Source: Siphonodentalium dalli
Lineage: Eukaryota > Mollusca > Scaphopoda > Gadilida > Siphonodentaliidae
Reading direction: 5' to 3'
Length of the DNA stretch: 64,000 bases
Assembly (NCBI GenBank): GCA_032622095.1
Contig: CP136063.1
Coordinates: 24,492,987 to 24,556,986 of the forward strand
The position numbers were made by a program, and so were the translations under genes. The notes below the pieces were generated by a model. That model did not search any database and was not told the DNA's origin. It saw only the letters and a list, made by a program, of their open reading frames with translations. Below are positions 22,875 to 34,714 of the stretch, one piece after another (the first letter of the stretch is position 1; every line of letters starts with the position of its first letter).

Positions 22875-23384
22875 AGAAAATATAAGGGATTTAAACACCA
22901 GCTTCGTGAAAATCACACTGAAAACTTCAGAACAAGTATGCGCGATGGTGTTTCAAAAACTGGTAAAAATAAATTAAGAACATATCGACTTTTTAAAAGA
23001 GATATTGTCCTAGAACCTTATCTCTTAAATACAGCGTCAATAGCTGACTGCTCAGCATTTACACGTCTAAGAATAAGTAATCATTCTCTTGCCATTGAAA
23101 AGGGTTGTCACACCCAACCACCGATTCCTTTAGCCAGAAGATTATGTGTTTTGTGTATTTAATGACGAAGCCATCGACGATGAGAGGCATTTCCTAATTG
23201 ATTGTCCAACATTTCTTCCTATACGGAATGAACTCATTAAAATTATGGATGACAATTTTATAAATTTTCGATTGATGAGTAGTTGGACCAACTCACACAT
23301 ATATTAGCCAATGACACAGCTCAAATATGCTCCCAAATCTGCAACGTAGTCAAGTGGTTATTCGAGGCCAGATCACAGTTAAAC
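22875..23384 (+). pseudogene. LINE ORF2 C-terminal fragment
   Basis: It continues in the same frame as the fragment at 19605, reading 'LRTYRLFKRDIVLEPYLL', 'FTRLRISNHSLAIEKG', then 'RRLCVLC'. A one-base frameshift follows near 23150, then 'NDEAIDDERHFLIDCP', another shift, and the end 'WLFEARSQLN'. This Cys/His tail is typical of LINE ORF2 C-termini. Confidence 0.8.
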
Positions 23385-23628
23385 TAGACAAATTACGTGT
23401 GTTGAATCATGTAACATAACTCACTCTACAGATAAGAATATACGCAATTAATGAATATATATATATATATCTATATTATGATATTATCACTATTATTCAA
23501 TGTATGTAATGTCAATATATTGTATGATGTCACATGATACACTGTTAATATTATTATACATGGCAACCTGTCCCTATAATGGGGCGTCTTTTGCTGAATA
23601 AATCTATCTATCTATCTATCTATCTATG
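23385..23628 (+). repeat. LINE 3' UTR with (ATCT)n tail
   Basis: It includes an (AT)n run at about 23455-23473 and ends 'GCTGAATAAATCTATC' followed by about six ATCT units (23602-23627). LINEs of several clades end in such short microsatellites rather than poly-A. Confidence 0.7.
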
Positions 23629-25145
23629 CTCATCTTCAGAACGCAACTGATTTCCACTCATCCCGATTCACATTACTCAATGCAATGTACCTGCTCATAA
23701 TCAGGACGTTATCCGTAATCAGCCTGTTGGGACGACAATCGGAGGGGCAGCCCATCCATCCCAGAAGGGGTACCTTGAACCATCGACCTGTCAGGGGTCA
23801 GCCAGAAGAGCACGAATGGTTGTGGGGCGCACTGCGCCTGGGTCTCTGTATTTTACTAATCCAACCTTTCATCTGTTTCTGCTGGTTTTGGACTGGTGCC
23901 ACCATCACGGTGCATGTTTCCTATGATTTCTCAGTTGGGATTCACTTTGGAGCTGGCCAGTTTTTCAACATTGAATATCGTCATGTGGGGAATGGAAAGC
24001 CTTATTGAAACCACGAAACATATCAACGCCAGGCTCCAAATGCATTTACTTTTGTGAGAATCAAATTCTGAATCAAGTTAATCATACAGCACTGAACTCT
24101 GAAAAGTTTCGCGAGAATCATTACGAGAATAGTTTTGGTGATTCTCACTGAATCTCAAGGCTTGCAACCACTTGTTGAATACTTTCGTGGACAGTTGATT
24201 AGAAGTAGTCTTTCTCTGATTTCTTCTCGTCCCATTCTCTTATCTTATTATCAATGACATGAGACACATTGACAGCGACGGTTGTATTTTGGGGCTTCAT
24301 TTAGACCAATAAATTGTGAATGACTGCTCATGGTCCATAATGTTCAGTGATTCATCAGGATTCTCTTGTTCGCGTATTCAATGGTTCATTACAAATGTTC
24401 CGTAATTGTTTGTATGCGCGAGCTAATGGCCACGTGTTGGGGTCTCCATTGGTAATCACGGCAGTAAATTCCAGACTCATTAAGCCCTTCCCGGTCATTA
24501 GTAAAGATTATCGGTCCATGATATTTCAATCCTTACAGCCAATGGCATACCATGGATTAATGGGTGTCTGGGCCCTTTTTGAGCTTGCAGCCGTTTTTTC
24601 ATCGGGTTAGATCACGTACTAGGACACTGCCCCCCCCCCCCCCTCAAGAATTGACTTTGGGAGTGGTTCTATTATTTTTATAGGGGTCGCTTTTATAATT
24701 TGCGGCCTTTGTCTCTGGTTGTTTCTTCATGTCCGTTATAAGGCTGTTTTTTCCTTATTGTCTTTGTTTGCGCATGGGTTAGCCTGTTAAATGCATTATT
24801 GCGAAATCCCCCTCAGTCTTCATTTTCTATTCCATCAGGAAATAGATATTTCTTCCCTTTTGGGGGGGGGGGGGGGGGGGGTTACACATTCCTTGTCCAG
24901 CAAGTACTCAACTGATACATTGCTCGCTCTAAGCTCCGAAGGGGAAGTCATCTCCGTCTCCATGTCGTTAGTTTGGGCCCTCTGATAGCTGGCCAACATG
25001 TATTAGTCTTGTGGTGTAATTACATACATTGGCTTTTGGTGATATTGTATTTATTGTAGGTTATCGGGTCAATCCAGTTCTTTGATTGAGGTGCATAGAG
25101 GTGTTTTATTTTTCCTCGTGGCCTCCACCTGCCAGAAAATTCTAT
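23629..25145. other. Intron 6, probable retroelement debris
   Basis: Low-confidence remnants (23690-24010) resemble the 18.5-kb relic. There is a C run of 14 at 24630-24643 and a G run of 19 at 24863-24881. No intact ORF is seen. Confidence 0.35.
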
Positions 25146-25535
25146 ATTATACCATATAGTTCAGTGGGCAAGATGACTTTGACGGAGATACAACATTTTT
25201 CAAAATAAGTAAAATATATATCTCCTAGAAGTATCTTGCCCACTGAACTCTGAGCTCCCTCCCAGGGCTTCGCACCCACCCCGCTCATGAGGAATGTCCT
25301 AGTGGGGAAAAAGAGAGAATTAATTGACCGGGCAATTTGGTTTTATGGGATCGGAGATCACGTGGCCAGGATATTACAGGATGTCATGAACATGATAAAA
25401 TGTACCATATAATTTTCGTACCGTTTTCAACTCCGGGGTTTGTTAATCCTTTCTAGTTAATTTGGGAATATACCATATAGTTCAGTGGGCAAGATACTTC
25501 TAGGAGATATATATTTTACTTATTTTGAAAAATAT
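25146..25535. repeat. Perfect 50-bp inverted repeat plus direct copy
   Basis: TTCAGTGGGCAAGATACTTC and the following AGGAGATATATATTTTAC at 25478-25532 are the exact reverse complement of 25195-25249. A third, shorter copy in direct orientation starts at 25155 (ATATAGTTCAGTGGGCAAGAT). Confidence 0.8.
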
Positions 25536-26456
25536 TGTGTTTAAGGACAAATTATGACCATTAAATGAATATAAATGTTCGGGCTTATAAACTGATCAAG
25601 TGTCAATATTTAGTTTATTTATTTAATTGTACTTGTATAACACTATATCACGGGGTGGATCTGGATTTCGATAAGGACAGATATGCACAAACAATTCAAT
25701 CAGTTCTCACAGATTTCCATTGATGTTTTTTACCTTCAATTCCAATTTCAGCTCATTTAATTCTTCTAGTACTTAATTGTTATGAATATTTAAATATATA
25801 CAGATTTCCTGTATTGTATGATGTTCATCCTGGGACCAACTCAAATAATAAAAAGCTGAATAATTGAACATAATTTGCTTATTATTACAAAACAGATACT
25901 CTTCTTTGTGAGGATAACAACTTTTGAGTGATTCCTGTTTCTGTCATTGCAAAGAATATATGTATTTTTTCCGGCAAATTATAATTAAAACAGCAACTAG
26001 GTCACAATTTTGTCATCTAGTTAGGGCTATTCACCATGTTAGAATATGCCCTGATGTACATACACTTCTTTCTCACATCTATACCTGTGATGCCTATAAC
26101 CTGTGGGTATGAATATTCTAAACCTTTATTGACAAGTCTAATTAGGGAGTATTGAGTGATTTTCAGACATTTCTGAAGAGCTCTTCATCAGGCTTACATG
26201 ATTTGCAATTTATCCGCATGTTATTTAAAACTATTTTCACTCCCTTGTGTCTGCATGATCCTCTTATTTTCATCATTTTTCATCCAACTTTGAGGTTTGG
26301 TTGATCCCCAAAAAACTTGCATTGTAGGTGTTGTTGCCCCGAGATCTGACATGAAAAACTTGCATTCCTGGGGGTGGGTCCCAAAAATAAAGACATTTTC
26401 GATGTTATATTCGTAAAAAAAATATTCTGACCCATTGATTAATTATTTATTTTTAG
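25536..26456. other. Intron 6, end
   Basis: AT-rich; no recognised feature. Confidence 0.5.
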
Positions 26457-26631
26457 GGGAGGTACATACGGCAGGCTGCAGGTGGACTATCTGTTCCAGC
26501 AGATCACTCCAGTGGAGAAAGTCATCCTGGATGGAGTACCGGTGCTGTCACTCTTCATTCTCATTCGGAACTTCCGACGGCTTGAACAAGGTTTGCCAGT
26601 GGATGTAGCGAAAAGTGCAAACCCTCTGAAG
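26457..26631 (+). CDS. ADGRV1: ADGRV1-like exon 7 (Calx-beta 4, before the insert)
   Basis: The acceptor is 'ttatttttag' and the donor is 'ctgaag|gtcaga'. One base completes the Glu codon from exon 6. It reads 'GGTYGRLQVDYLFQQITP', then an atypical stretch ('VPVLSLFILIRNFRRLEQ' and 'DVAKSANPLK'). This stretch replaces the usual loop before the 'G-x-D-Y' part of the repeat. It ends in phase 0. Confidence 0.88.
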
Positions 26632-28268
26632 GTCAGACCAATAATTTATTTATGTGCATTCACATACTGATTATCTGCTTTGGCTTGTGAAATTTTTCCA
26701 AAACCCTTTATGCGAGTCTACCAATATTTACCTTGACCTTGTAAGCTAGTGCATATATAAGGCTCTCATATATAAGATAATGCACTGGCACTGTACCAGT
26801 GCAGCTCCAGTCATGAAAGGGTTAAAGAGCTGTACTCAGGGTTCCAGACTTCCAGTTACAACAACAACACAAAATAACCTTTGTAGCTCAACTTGTCGAA
26901 GAGCTATTGCCATGGGTTGGCGTCTGTCGTGTGTGTATGCATTCGTCAATAATTTCCTTTGTCCCCTACAGGCTACATCCCTCATTCGATCATCGCCAAA
27001 TCTTAATATGGCTCTTTGGGATTACCTCTAGATGGGAGCAGTCAAATTTTTCCAAAATTCATTCAAATCTTGGCAGCCAGCAGCCATCTTTTATTTCAAA
27101 TTTTAATCCATCAGCACACTCTGAACTTTTTTGGAAATTTACAAGATCATCTCTAAATGGGAGCTGTTAAATTTGAACAATATTCGATCAAAAACATGGC
27201 CACCGCAGCCATTTTAGATTTTACTATTTGCATCACTAAATCCTTTGACACAACCTACAATCATCATTTTTTCAGCTGATTGATCCCAAACTTTATCTGG
27301 ATCTTCGGGGTGACTTCGAGGTTAACATCGTTATATTGTTTATTCTGTTGAAAAATGTTGAAAACTAAATATAGCATGTGAGCTATACCGAAATTATAAA
27401 CAAATCATTTTGTTATTGAAATATTAACAAAAACAGTTTTGGGTCCATCTAAAACATCTAAATGACATAATATAAATGCATAGAAAATTTTATATTAAAC
27501 AGAATAGCGCCTCTTGTGTAACAATTCTCATTCTATGCAAACATATACTATTTTATACACTAGAATATAAATTAAAATTGGTTTCGCAAATATAGCCTAG
27601 GACCCTGAATACATCTTTTAGAAATAAACAATTTTAAGCAACACAATAATGTTCAAAAACAAAAAATTTCCCCATTTTTCAAACTTGGGTACCAGTTATG
27701 CGAACATGAGTACCCTAACTAGCATTAAAAAATGTGGGATAACAGCCAAATCAGTTCTATAGTGAGTAACCAGAGGAACTGCTCTAGTGGTAAAGAATGA
27801 GATGGCTACAGTTCCATATTTGCAACGCATACGCTCATGGACTACACTGATTATTGCAAGAGATTTCTCGGGCATGCAAGCTCGATCCTCTCTGTTTAAT
27901 GACAGGCCAGGTGTGCATCTAGAGGTATTCCCTTGGGAAAGACACTTACCTGGTAATAGAAGTAACTGTTGAGTTTGGAACGCCTGAGAATTTTGGTATT
28001 GTAAGACACTTTACCAGTATTCATCTCCAGACTTTGATTCTTGATCACTGTTGGTATAAATGTTTTTACGAAATATTTTGCAGCTAAAAATAACCAAACT
28101 TGCTATCATCATAATTATTATGTCTTAATAGCACAATTTCGGTATAGCAGATTCCTTTATATTCCTGTTAATTGTTTTGGTGCATAAATTTATAACAGTG
28201 AGAACCTTTGCACCTGTGTTCATTTGATCAGCCTTTTATTGTCAAAACATGTGGTGTTTTTATTTCAG
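26632..28268. other. Intron 7: MITE remnant and dispersed repeat
   Basis: A reduced A-family MITE at about 26697-26825 ends TCATGAAAGGGTTAA and has a shortened hairpin. A dispersed repeat at about 26965-27330 has the phrases 'tagatgggagc' and 'cagcagccatctttt' in common with 3.8 kb. The rest is AT-rich and unassigned. Confidence 0.6.
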
Positions 28269-28421
28269 GATTGTTCAGAAATGTGCCTAAACACCGAGAG
28301 TTGCATATCATTCCATGTGCGATTGAAGGGTGAACCGGAATGTATGTGGTTTGTGGACCATGTCGTAGCAAATCTAGTTTCCAGTTTAGAGTACTCATAT
28401 CATAGAAAAGACGCAAACAAG
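28269..28421 (+). CDS. ADGRV1: ADGRV1-like exon 8 (cysteine-bearing, PAN/apple-like insert)
   Basis: The exon is 51 codons, phase 0 on both sides, with acceptor 'tttatttcag' and donor 'aacaag|gtaaat'. It starts 'DCSEMCLNTESCISFHV' and continues 'GEPECMWFVDHV' to 'YHRKDANK'. The spacing C-x3-C-x5-C-x-S-F followed by a later Cys resembles the core of PAN/apple modules. It is not Calx-beta sequence and it interrupts repeat 4. Being symmetric in phase, it could be skipped without breaking the frame. The PAN likeness is my reading and was not tested by a profile search. Confidence 0.85.
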
Positions 28422-28528
28422 GTAAATTTAGTTTTCTAGCCAATGTGCTTCGTATTTTCTAGTATTGTGAAATGATTTGAGTCTAAAAATATTTATTGAC
28501 TAGATTATAACATTTGTTTGCACACATT

Positions 28529-28817
28529 TTAACCCTTTGAGTGCCAGGTCAGATTTTTGTATCAACCCATATACCCTGTGCCAATGCATTCTCTTATATA
28601 TGCGAGTCGACCATAGGTCGCCTCGCATATATAAGAGAATGCATTGGCCTAACAATTTTTCATCATTTGTTATTATTTTTTACAATTTTAATAATTTTTT
28701 AAAAATCTAAACAAAAAAACAAAAAAATTTAAAAAATTTTTAAATTTTTTTTAGGGCCGATTTTACAGACCGTAAATTAGGGCCGATGAGATCGGCCCCT
28801 GGCACTCAAAGGGTTAA
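28529..28817. mobile_element. piggyBac-like MITE, B family copy 1
   Basis: Perfect ends TTAACCCTTTGAGTGCCAGG and CCTGGCACTCAAAGGGTTAA include a 4-bp TTAA on both sides. Inside are GGGCCGATGAGATCGGCCC and one hairpin module at 28579-28648 with loop CGACCATAGGTCG. This is a textbook piggyBac-type footprint. Confidence 0.9.
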
Positions 28818-28953
28818 TTACGTTTGTCAGATTCTATTTGATTAGAAGCTGGCCGTACCAATTCAAATTTTGTCAAGTAATTTCCACCAGGTGCATTCCC
28901 ATGGTTCCTACAGATGTAACTTGTTTTTATACCACTATCCTTCGAAGAAAAAA

Positions 28954-29183
28954 TGGGTTCATGACTGTAGCTGTGCCAGTGCATTCTCTCATATATGTGA
29001 GTCTCCCATAGGGACCCTCACATATATAAGAGAATGGTACTGGCTTACAAGGTCAAGGTAAATATTTTTAGGCCAATGCATTCTCTTATATATGCAAAGC
29101 TCCCTTGGGAGACTCGCATATATAAGTGAATGCATTGGCACACGGTTCTCGCAAAATTTTCACTTTAGTCATGGAAATTAAGG
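28954..29183. mobile_element. piggyBac-like MITE, A family copy (two hairpin modules)
   Basis: Degraded ends read GGGTTCATGACTG and AGTCATGGAAATTAA. The hairpin modules are at 28976-29044 and 29073-29140. A dispersed-repeat copy follows at about 29190-29485, ending in the small hairpin GCACCTGAGGTGC. Confidence 0.75.
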
Positions 29184-29613
29184 GTATACTGGATTGACTT
29201 TCTCTATCTGTCCATCCATTTATTAATCATCATACCTCAGCCACGGGTTAGCATGACTGCTTTCAAAAGAGGGGTAAATGACGTTGTTCGCGTATTCCAT
29301 CTCTGTACATCTGGAAATATAGTTTGTTTTGTCCATGTGGGCAGATAGATATCTCAGCTATGGGTTATCGGATTTAAATGAAATTTGGGTGGAGGTCTGT
29401 TTGCCTTCATGAGTGCACTGCCCAACGTTTCAATTTGACACAATGGGGATATGCCAGCACCTGAGGTGCAACTACTTGTTATTTTTGGTGTGACAAGACT
29501 TAACTGTATTAACATGTCCACAGCCGACTATGAGTTATCTCGTACTTTTTGCATGTAATTGAATGGGCCTCGGCAGTGAACACATGTTAAGGAACAACCA
29601 CACATTAAGATAA

Positions 29614-31238
29614 TTAACCCTTTGAACCCTGGCTCCCCACATTGATCAATGTCTGGGTGTTCACTAAATATCCCACCAATAACAAAAATGCGCGGTATTG
29701 CGCAGTCTCTTGGCTTATACCGGTTTAAAGTCAAGATTCTGAGCTTTATGCTAGTATAATTACAACTACTTTCGCTTAAATGCGTGCATTTTATTGGTCA
29801 ATGCACTTAGATACGCTTGGTAGTGACAATCTCTATCAGCTGAGGGAAATGTCGTTTCCCGCATCACAACACGCAGTGATACTTCAAAAAATTGGACGGC
29901 ATGCACCAACGGTCAACCCATATCACGGCATCATTTCCTAAACGTGTGCTTAGTTACCATACCGTGAAAACAAAATTATCGATTTAGACTGACCAGTGAA
30001 ACTATGAAATGCGATACTTTAGTTAACATAACTATTCCACCATTAGTATTAGTATTTATCCAGCTTCGGGCCAATACTAATATGACATGACAGTGGTCAT
30101 GAGAGCATAGAATGCACCTTTGTAGTGATTGTTTACCTTTTGAGTTTGTCACCGGAGACCGCAAATTCGGTGGGGAAGTTTGGGAACTGCTTCGGAATTG
30201 CTATCGACTCTGAGTGTCTTGATGACAAAAAATGTTCTGGAATTGTTTTAATTAAGTGAATTTGACACCAGCAAGTATAGTTTAATAGTTTACGGGGGTG
30301 TCTTGCTTTTGTGTACCATAGTTGGAAAGTTGGAAACAGAGATAGAATTTTGTGTGTGAAGTTCAGGTATAGGTCGCCCAATTTAATCTCGACCCAATTT
30401 CCCATTTTCCGTTAAAAGAGCAGATAAAGTCCAGACACAAGTATCACCTGGGTAGTTTTACTAATTTAATGTTTTTAATATAGTTTCTTCATACAACTAG
30501 TTTAATCACCAACTTATTTATGTGGATTGTCATAATTATAAGCAATCAACGTCGTTTTCGATGCATATGTCGGCGTATAGAAGTGTCTGATGCCGAACTA
30601 CATACTTAGTATAATTGGAAATTATACAGTATGTAATTCAGCATCAGACACTTCTATACGCCGACAGATGCATCGAAAACGATGTTGGTTGCATATGTAA
30701 ATCTATATAGCATGAAACCTAGCTTTGAACAAAAAAGTTATGATTTAATGAACTCAGAAGTTTGTATATTCTTGAACAAAACTCGTATGACATGTGTTTG
30801 CATCCGACAATCGCCAGCGTGATTTATGAAATTAGTGGGAATTTCTTCACACATTGGGAGTTATAAATACCCCAAAAATACGTCACTAAAGTTTCTACCC
30901 ATAAATATCGATTTTAGGTAATTTATGAGCCATATAAGGCGATATGACCTATCGTAAAACAAGATGGAAAGATAGTGGCAACAGAAATTTGTTAAAATGG
31001 AGACTGTATCCAGTTTTCAATCGGTTGAAACTTCTTAACCTAATCTCGGTATTTTTTGGATGGCTAAAACAGTTGTAATATGAAACACTAAATTATTTTC
31101 CATACTATTGAGTATTTATTGAAATATAAAAAAATAAAGTGCAGCACTGCTATGATGGTAGAACGTTTTTCCGGCCAGTCGGGTATATATGCAATTACGT
31201 TCTAGCCGGAATACCAGCCAGCCGGGTTCAAAGGGTTA
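29614..31238. mobile_element. 1.6-kb piggyBac-like element with central palindrome
   Basis: The ends are TTAACCCTTTGAACCCTGGC and GCCAGCCGGGTTCAAAGGGTTA. A long palindrome at about 30549-30687 has arms of about 68 bp (for example CGTCGTTTTCGATGCAT, TCGGCGTATAGAAGTGTC). No transposase frame is present. Its right target site is occupied by the next element. Confidence 0.85.
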
Positions 31239-34190
31239 GGGGTCATCTCAAAACTAAAATCGTTAAAATGGGCAAAAACACCCATTTATCCGAATGACGA
31301 CGCATTGTGGAAGTCATCTCTACCGATAAAATACCGATTACAACGTAGAAACGACGTTTTTGAACAATGCGTCAATCGGTGAAATCGGTAACGTCGTTAA
31401 TGATCGCAGCACCTGAGTAATTCACTATTGGTCTGGCAACACATGATTTAAATTTTTTATATTATTCAAACGGTAATTGGAAAGACCGGTGTTCTGTAAC
31501 AAATGGTATCTCGGAACACATGCACTTTTTTCAGAACACCGGTTCCCTTTACACGATGCTTAGAAACAAAATTACCAATTGAATAAGTATAGGAAAACAT
31601 ACTGCAAATTGTCGGCTCAATGCATGTGCTTGGTACCTCGAATCTGTTTACATTTTGACAAACACAGGCTTTCGAGTGTCTGTGTTAGATTACTATTTAT
31701 AATTGAAAACAAAAGGACAGAACGGCTTTTTGTCTTTGTAAAAAATAAAATATAAATCATAATTTTGTTTGATGTTCGTCGATCACCTTGATTAAGTTGA
31801 TAATGTTTCGAACTTCGAACCCCAAAACGTCAAATTGACTTAAAAAATGACAGAATGCGCGCAAAACAAATGCGCGTTGCACTTCCGACAATATGCGCAG
31901 AGGAATACGAGAGAATTGGTCAAAATAGTGCCGAAAAAAGTACTGTTTAGCGTAGATTTAACATTAATCCATTTGCATTTTGAATAAAATATTATTCACA
32001 CAGTAGGCGGATTTTATAGTAGTCACTTTTATATCTCATATAAGACGCACATTGGAAAATATTTTTTTAAATTTTGAATTTAAACGCGTGCAAAGTAAAA
32101 GTAGAGCGATCCAGTGGAGTTGATCCAGGATTGTCCCATTGTCGTATATGTGTAGGGGTCATAGCCTAGTACATGATTTTTTTCTGGGGGAATCCCCCGA
32201 TGATCGATGTTCTAGGGTAAAGAACGACAGGTGATTTCATACAACGACGATACAATGTAAAACGTCTCAATCAGTACCGATTTCACCGATTGTCTTACCG
32301 ACTGCGGCGTTCACTCTTTCATGCAACAAAAATCGAACGTTAGGGAGCTTGTCCAATTCCGACGGAGTTTCCGTCGGAATCGGTGTTTCCGATGGATATT
32401 TCCGATCTCCGATACCGATGGCAATCGGAGTTTTTGTATCGGTATAAAACTCTGATTCCGTCGGAGATTTTTCGCTGTGTCGTCGGTAAAATCATCCGAT
32501 TCAATCGGAGTTTTATATCGGAGTTCCCGTTCTTCAAGTGCGGTATGTTTTGGAAAACTCCAATCCCGTGAATTTTCGTAGGAGCTTTTAATAAATCGTC
32601 GTTTCGGTTCTTCGTGTATATTGTTTATATATATACCAGACACAACGGAGAAAGACATGTAACATGTTACGTCCATTCTCAGCGACTCGGCCATTTCCGC
32701 TTCGCTGAGGAAATAACCTCCCCATAAATAGAAACCATATTCGCGCAATGCTAAAATAGGCCTATAATTATCAGTCGACGTAAACATCTCCGTAATAATT
32801 ATAATAGCAGATGAATTTATATGATATACTGAGTCGAAATTTATGTCGACTGTATAATTATATGCGTGCAGGATTTGAACCGGTGGAATATGATATCTAC
32901 TGGTAAGTATATTATTGGGTGCATATACAAGATTTGAAATACACTGGGTTTACGGTATTCTCAGAATCCGACGATGTTGCAAATATAGTTTATATCGCTA
33001 AGTGCAGTTTCATATGGAATAATCCATTTCAATCCCGGCTGGGGGTGCAAATAATTATTCCATTTTCAATGACATACCGGTACCCAGGTATTACAACGTA
33101 CTGGTATCAGTACTGAAATTGTCTTCTAATGTTTCCAAATCCGCCTGAACAAACCAAAGATCTATTTCTTGTTGCCATTTTCTGAATAATTATATCGTTT
33201 GAACCAACTTTGCGATTCTTAATTCAACTTCGGTCGAGTGAAAACCACGTGTGTGTGTTGTGTTGCAAACCGGAAGAGTGGATCAATCGGGAGGTTATTG
33301 GAAGAGCCTGTATAATTGATGGAAGAGCCGGACCAATCCAGTGACGGCAGAATCAAGCCTCACCCAAATAAGGAAGTTGGATTTATTTTTATTTTTTATT
33401 GATATTGGGAATCGTAGGGATTATTCATATTTAAGAGACGAGTAATACCATCGCACCAGATAAATAAACAACGTGTTTTGCGAAAGCGACAAACTGAAAA
33501 TGACGCAACCAACAATCACGTAATAAAATGTTATGATTTACTCGATATTAAAGCTAGATTTTTCCAGTTTTCTCCGCAAAAGTTTAAATTATAATCGGAG
33601 ATGGGATGTGTATTCCCTTCATCACAAGGATTTCCCCCTAAACGAACCGTCTGTTCAACTTTTTCTGGTGACTTTCTCAACTTTTCAGAGGAAGTTTGGC
33701 ATAAATAAAAATGAAATTATTACACAAAACTCAAATCACATCGCCGTTTTGATATCGGAGAAAACTCCGATGAAATCTGATTAAATCGGAGTTTTAACAT
33801 CGTAGTTTTCATATCGGAGAAAAACTCTGATTTCATCGGAGTTTTGTTCAGAGTTCATCGGAATTTTCACCGGAATTGATCGAAATTCCGATGATGAGGG
33901 AGAAAACTCCGATTAAAACTCCGATTAAAAGCTCCGATCACCGACGGAAACTCCGTCGGAATTGGACAAGGTCCCTTAAACTTCTCAATCGGTACCGATT
34001 TCACCGATTGTCTTACCGACTGTTGCGTTCACTCTTGTTCATTGATCGGTAGAATCGGTACCGATTTTACCGTTCATGGCGCTTGAAACGTAATTATGCT
34101 ACCCGACTTACCGATTGTTTTCCGATTCAAAAGGCTTGATTACGATTGGTAAATGGCAATCGGTACTGATTAGAGTTTTGAGATGACCCC
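31239..34190. mobile_element. Harbinger-like non-autonomous element H, copy 1
   Basis: The ends are GGGGTCATCTCAAAAC and GTTTTGAGATGACCCC with a 3-bp TTA on each side (31236-31238, 34191-34193). Its sequence is filled with ATCGGTACCGAT-type motifs near the ends. It is interrupted by a second element at 32343-33975. The TWA target duplication is the mark of PIF/Harbinger. No transposase is encoded. Confidence 0.85.
32343..33975. mobile_element. Nested 1.63-kb Harbinger-like element N
   Basis: The ends GGGAGCTTGTCCAATTCC and GACGGAGTTTCCGTCGG return as GGAATTGGACAAGGTCCC. TTA is duplicated at 32340-32342 and 33976-33978. Subterminal ATCGGAGTTTT motifs occur many times. The same site is empty in element H copy 2 at 55946-55948, which shows the insertion directly. 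Confidence 0.9.
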
Positions 34191-34579
34191 TTATGAGTGT
34201 CGCAAATGATCTATAAATAGACTGTGTGCCTCATATAATCTGCTAATATCATTTGTGAAGTGGTTCAAACTTAATAGTTGTAATTCAATAGTGTAAAATA
34301 TTTTCATGGTGTCTTGACTGAAACCAGTGAAATTAGGTACATTTTAAGTCATTGCTCAGAGAATCTGTTTTGAAATTATGAAATAATTGGCGACACTGTT
34401 TGTTTTATGGTGTGTTTTAATGAGTTTTGGAGAAAAACAGATTTTTTATTGAAATTTTACAGCTAACCAAATCCGTGAAAATTATTTAGCTGTGAACATA
34501 TGAATATTTTGAATGAATAAATATTAAGAATAAAACTTGCTTGCAATTATATCACTTCTAATTTATAATGCTATTCCAG

Positions 34580-34714
34580 ATGAAGGACTTATTAGAAACC
34601 ATAGCAACTGATGGTGCTGATTATGGCCACATTAGCATACAGTCTATGTATATCGAAGATGAGGCGACTGTTGGAAATATTCCAGTGACTGTTGTAGCTG
34701 ATACTATACCAGAG
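34580..34714 (+). CDS. ADGRV1: ADGRV1-like exon 9 (Calx-beta 4 resumes)
   Basis: The acceptor is 'gctattccag' and the donor is 'ccagag|gttagt'. It has 45 codons in phase 0/0. It reads 'MKDLLETIATDGADYGHI' and 'VGNIPVTVVADTIPE', the 'G-x-D-Y' and acidic-turn part of a Calx-beta repeat. It continues exactly where exon 7 left the fold. Confidence 0.88.

Noticed and set aside
32311..32787. 158-codon minus-strand ORF at the edge of element N
   Set aside because: It is read through ATCGGAG-type subterminal repeats and crosses the element boundary; not a protein gene.
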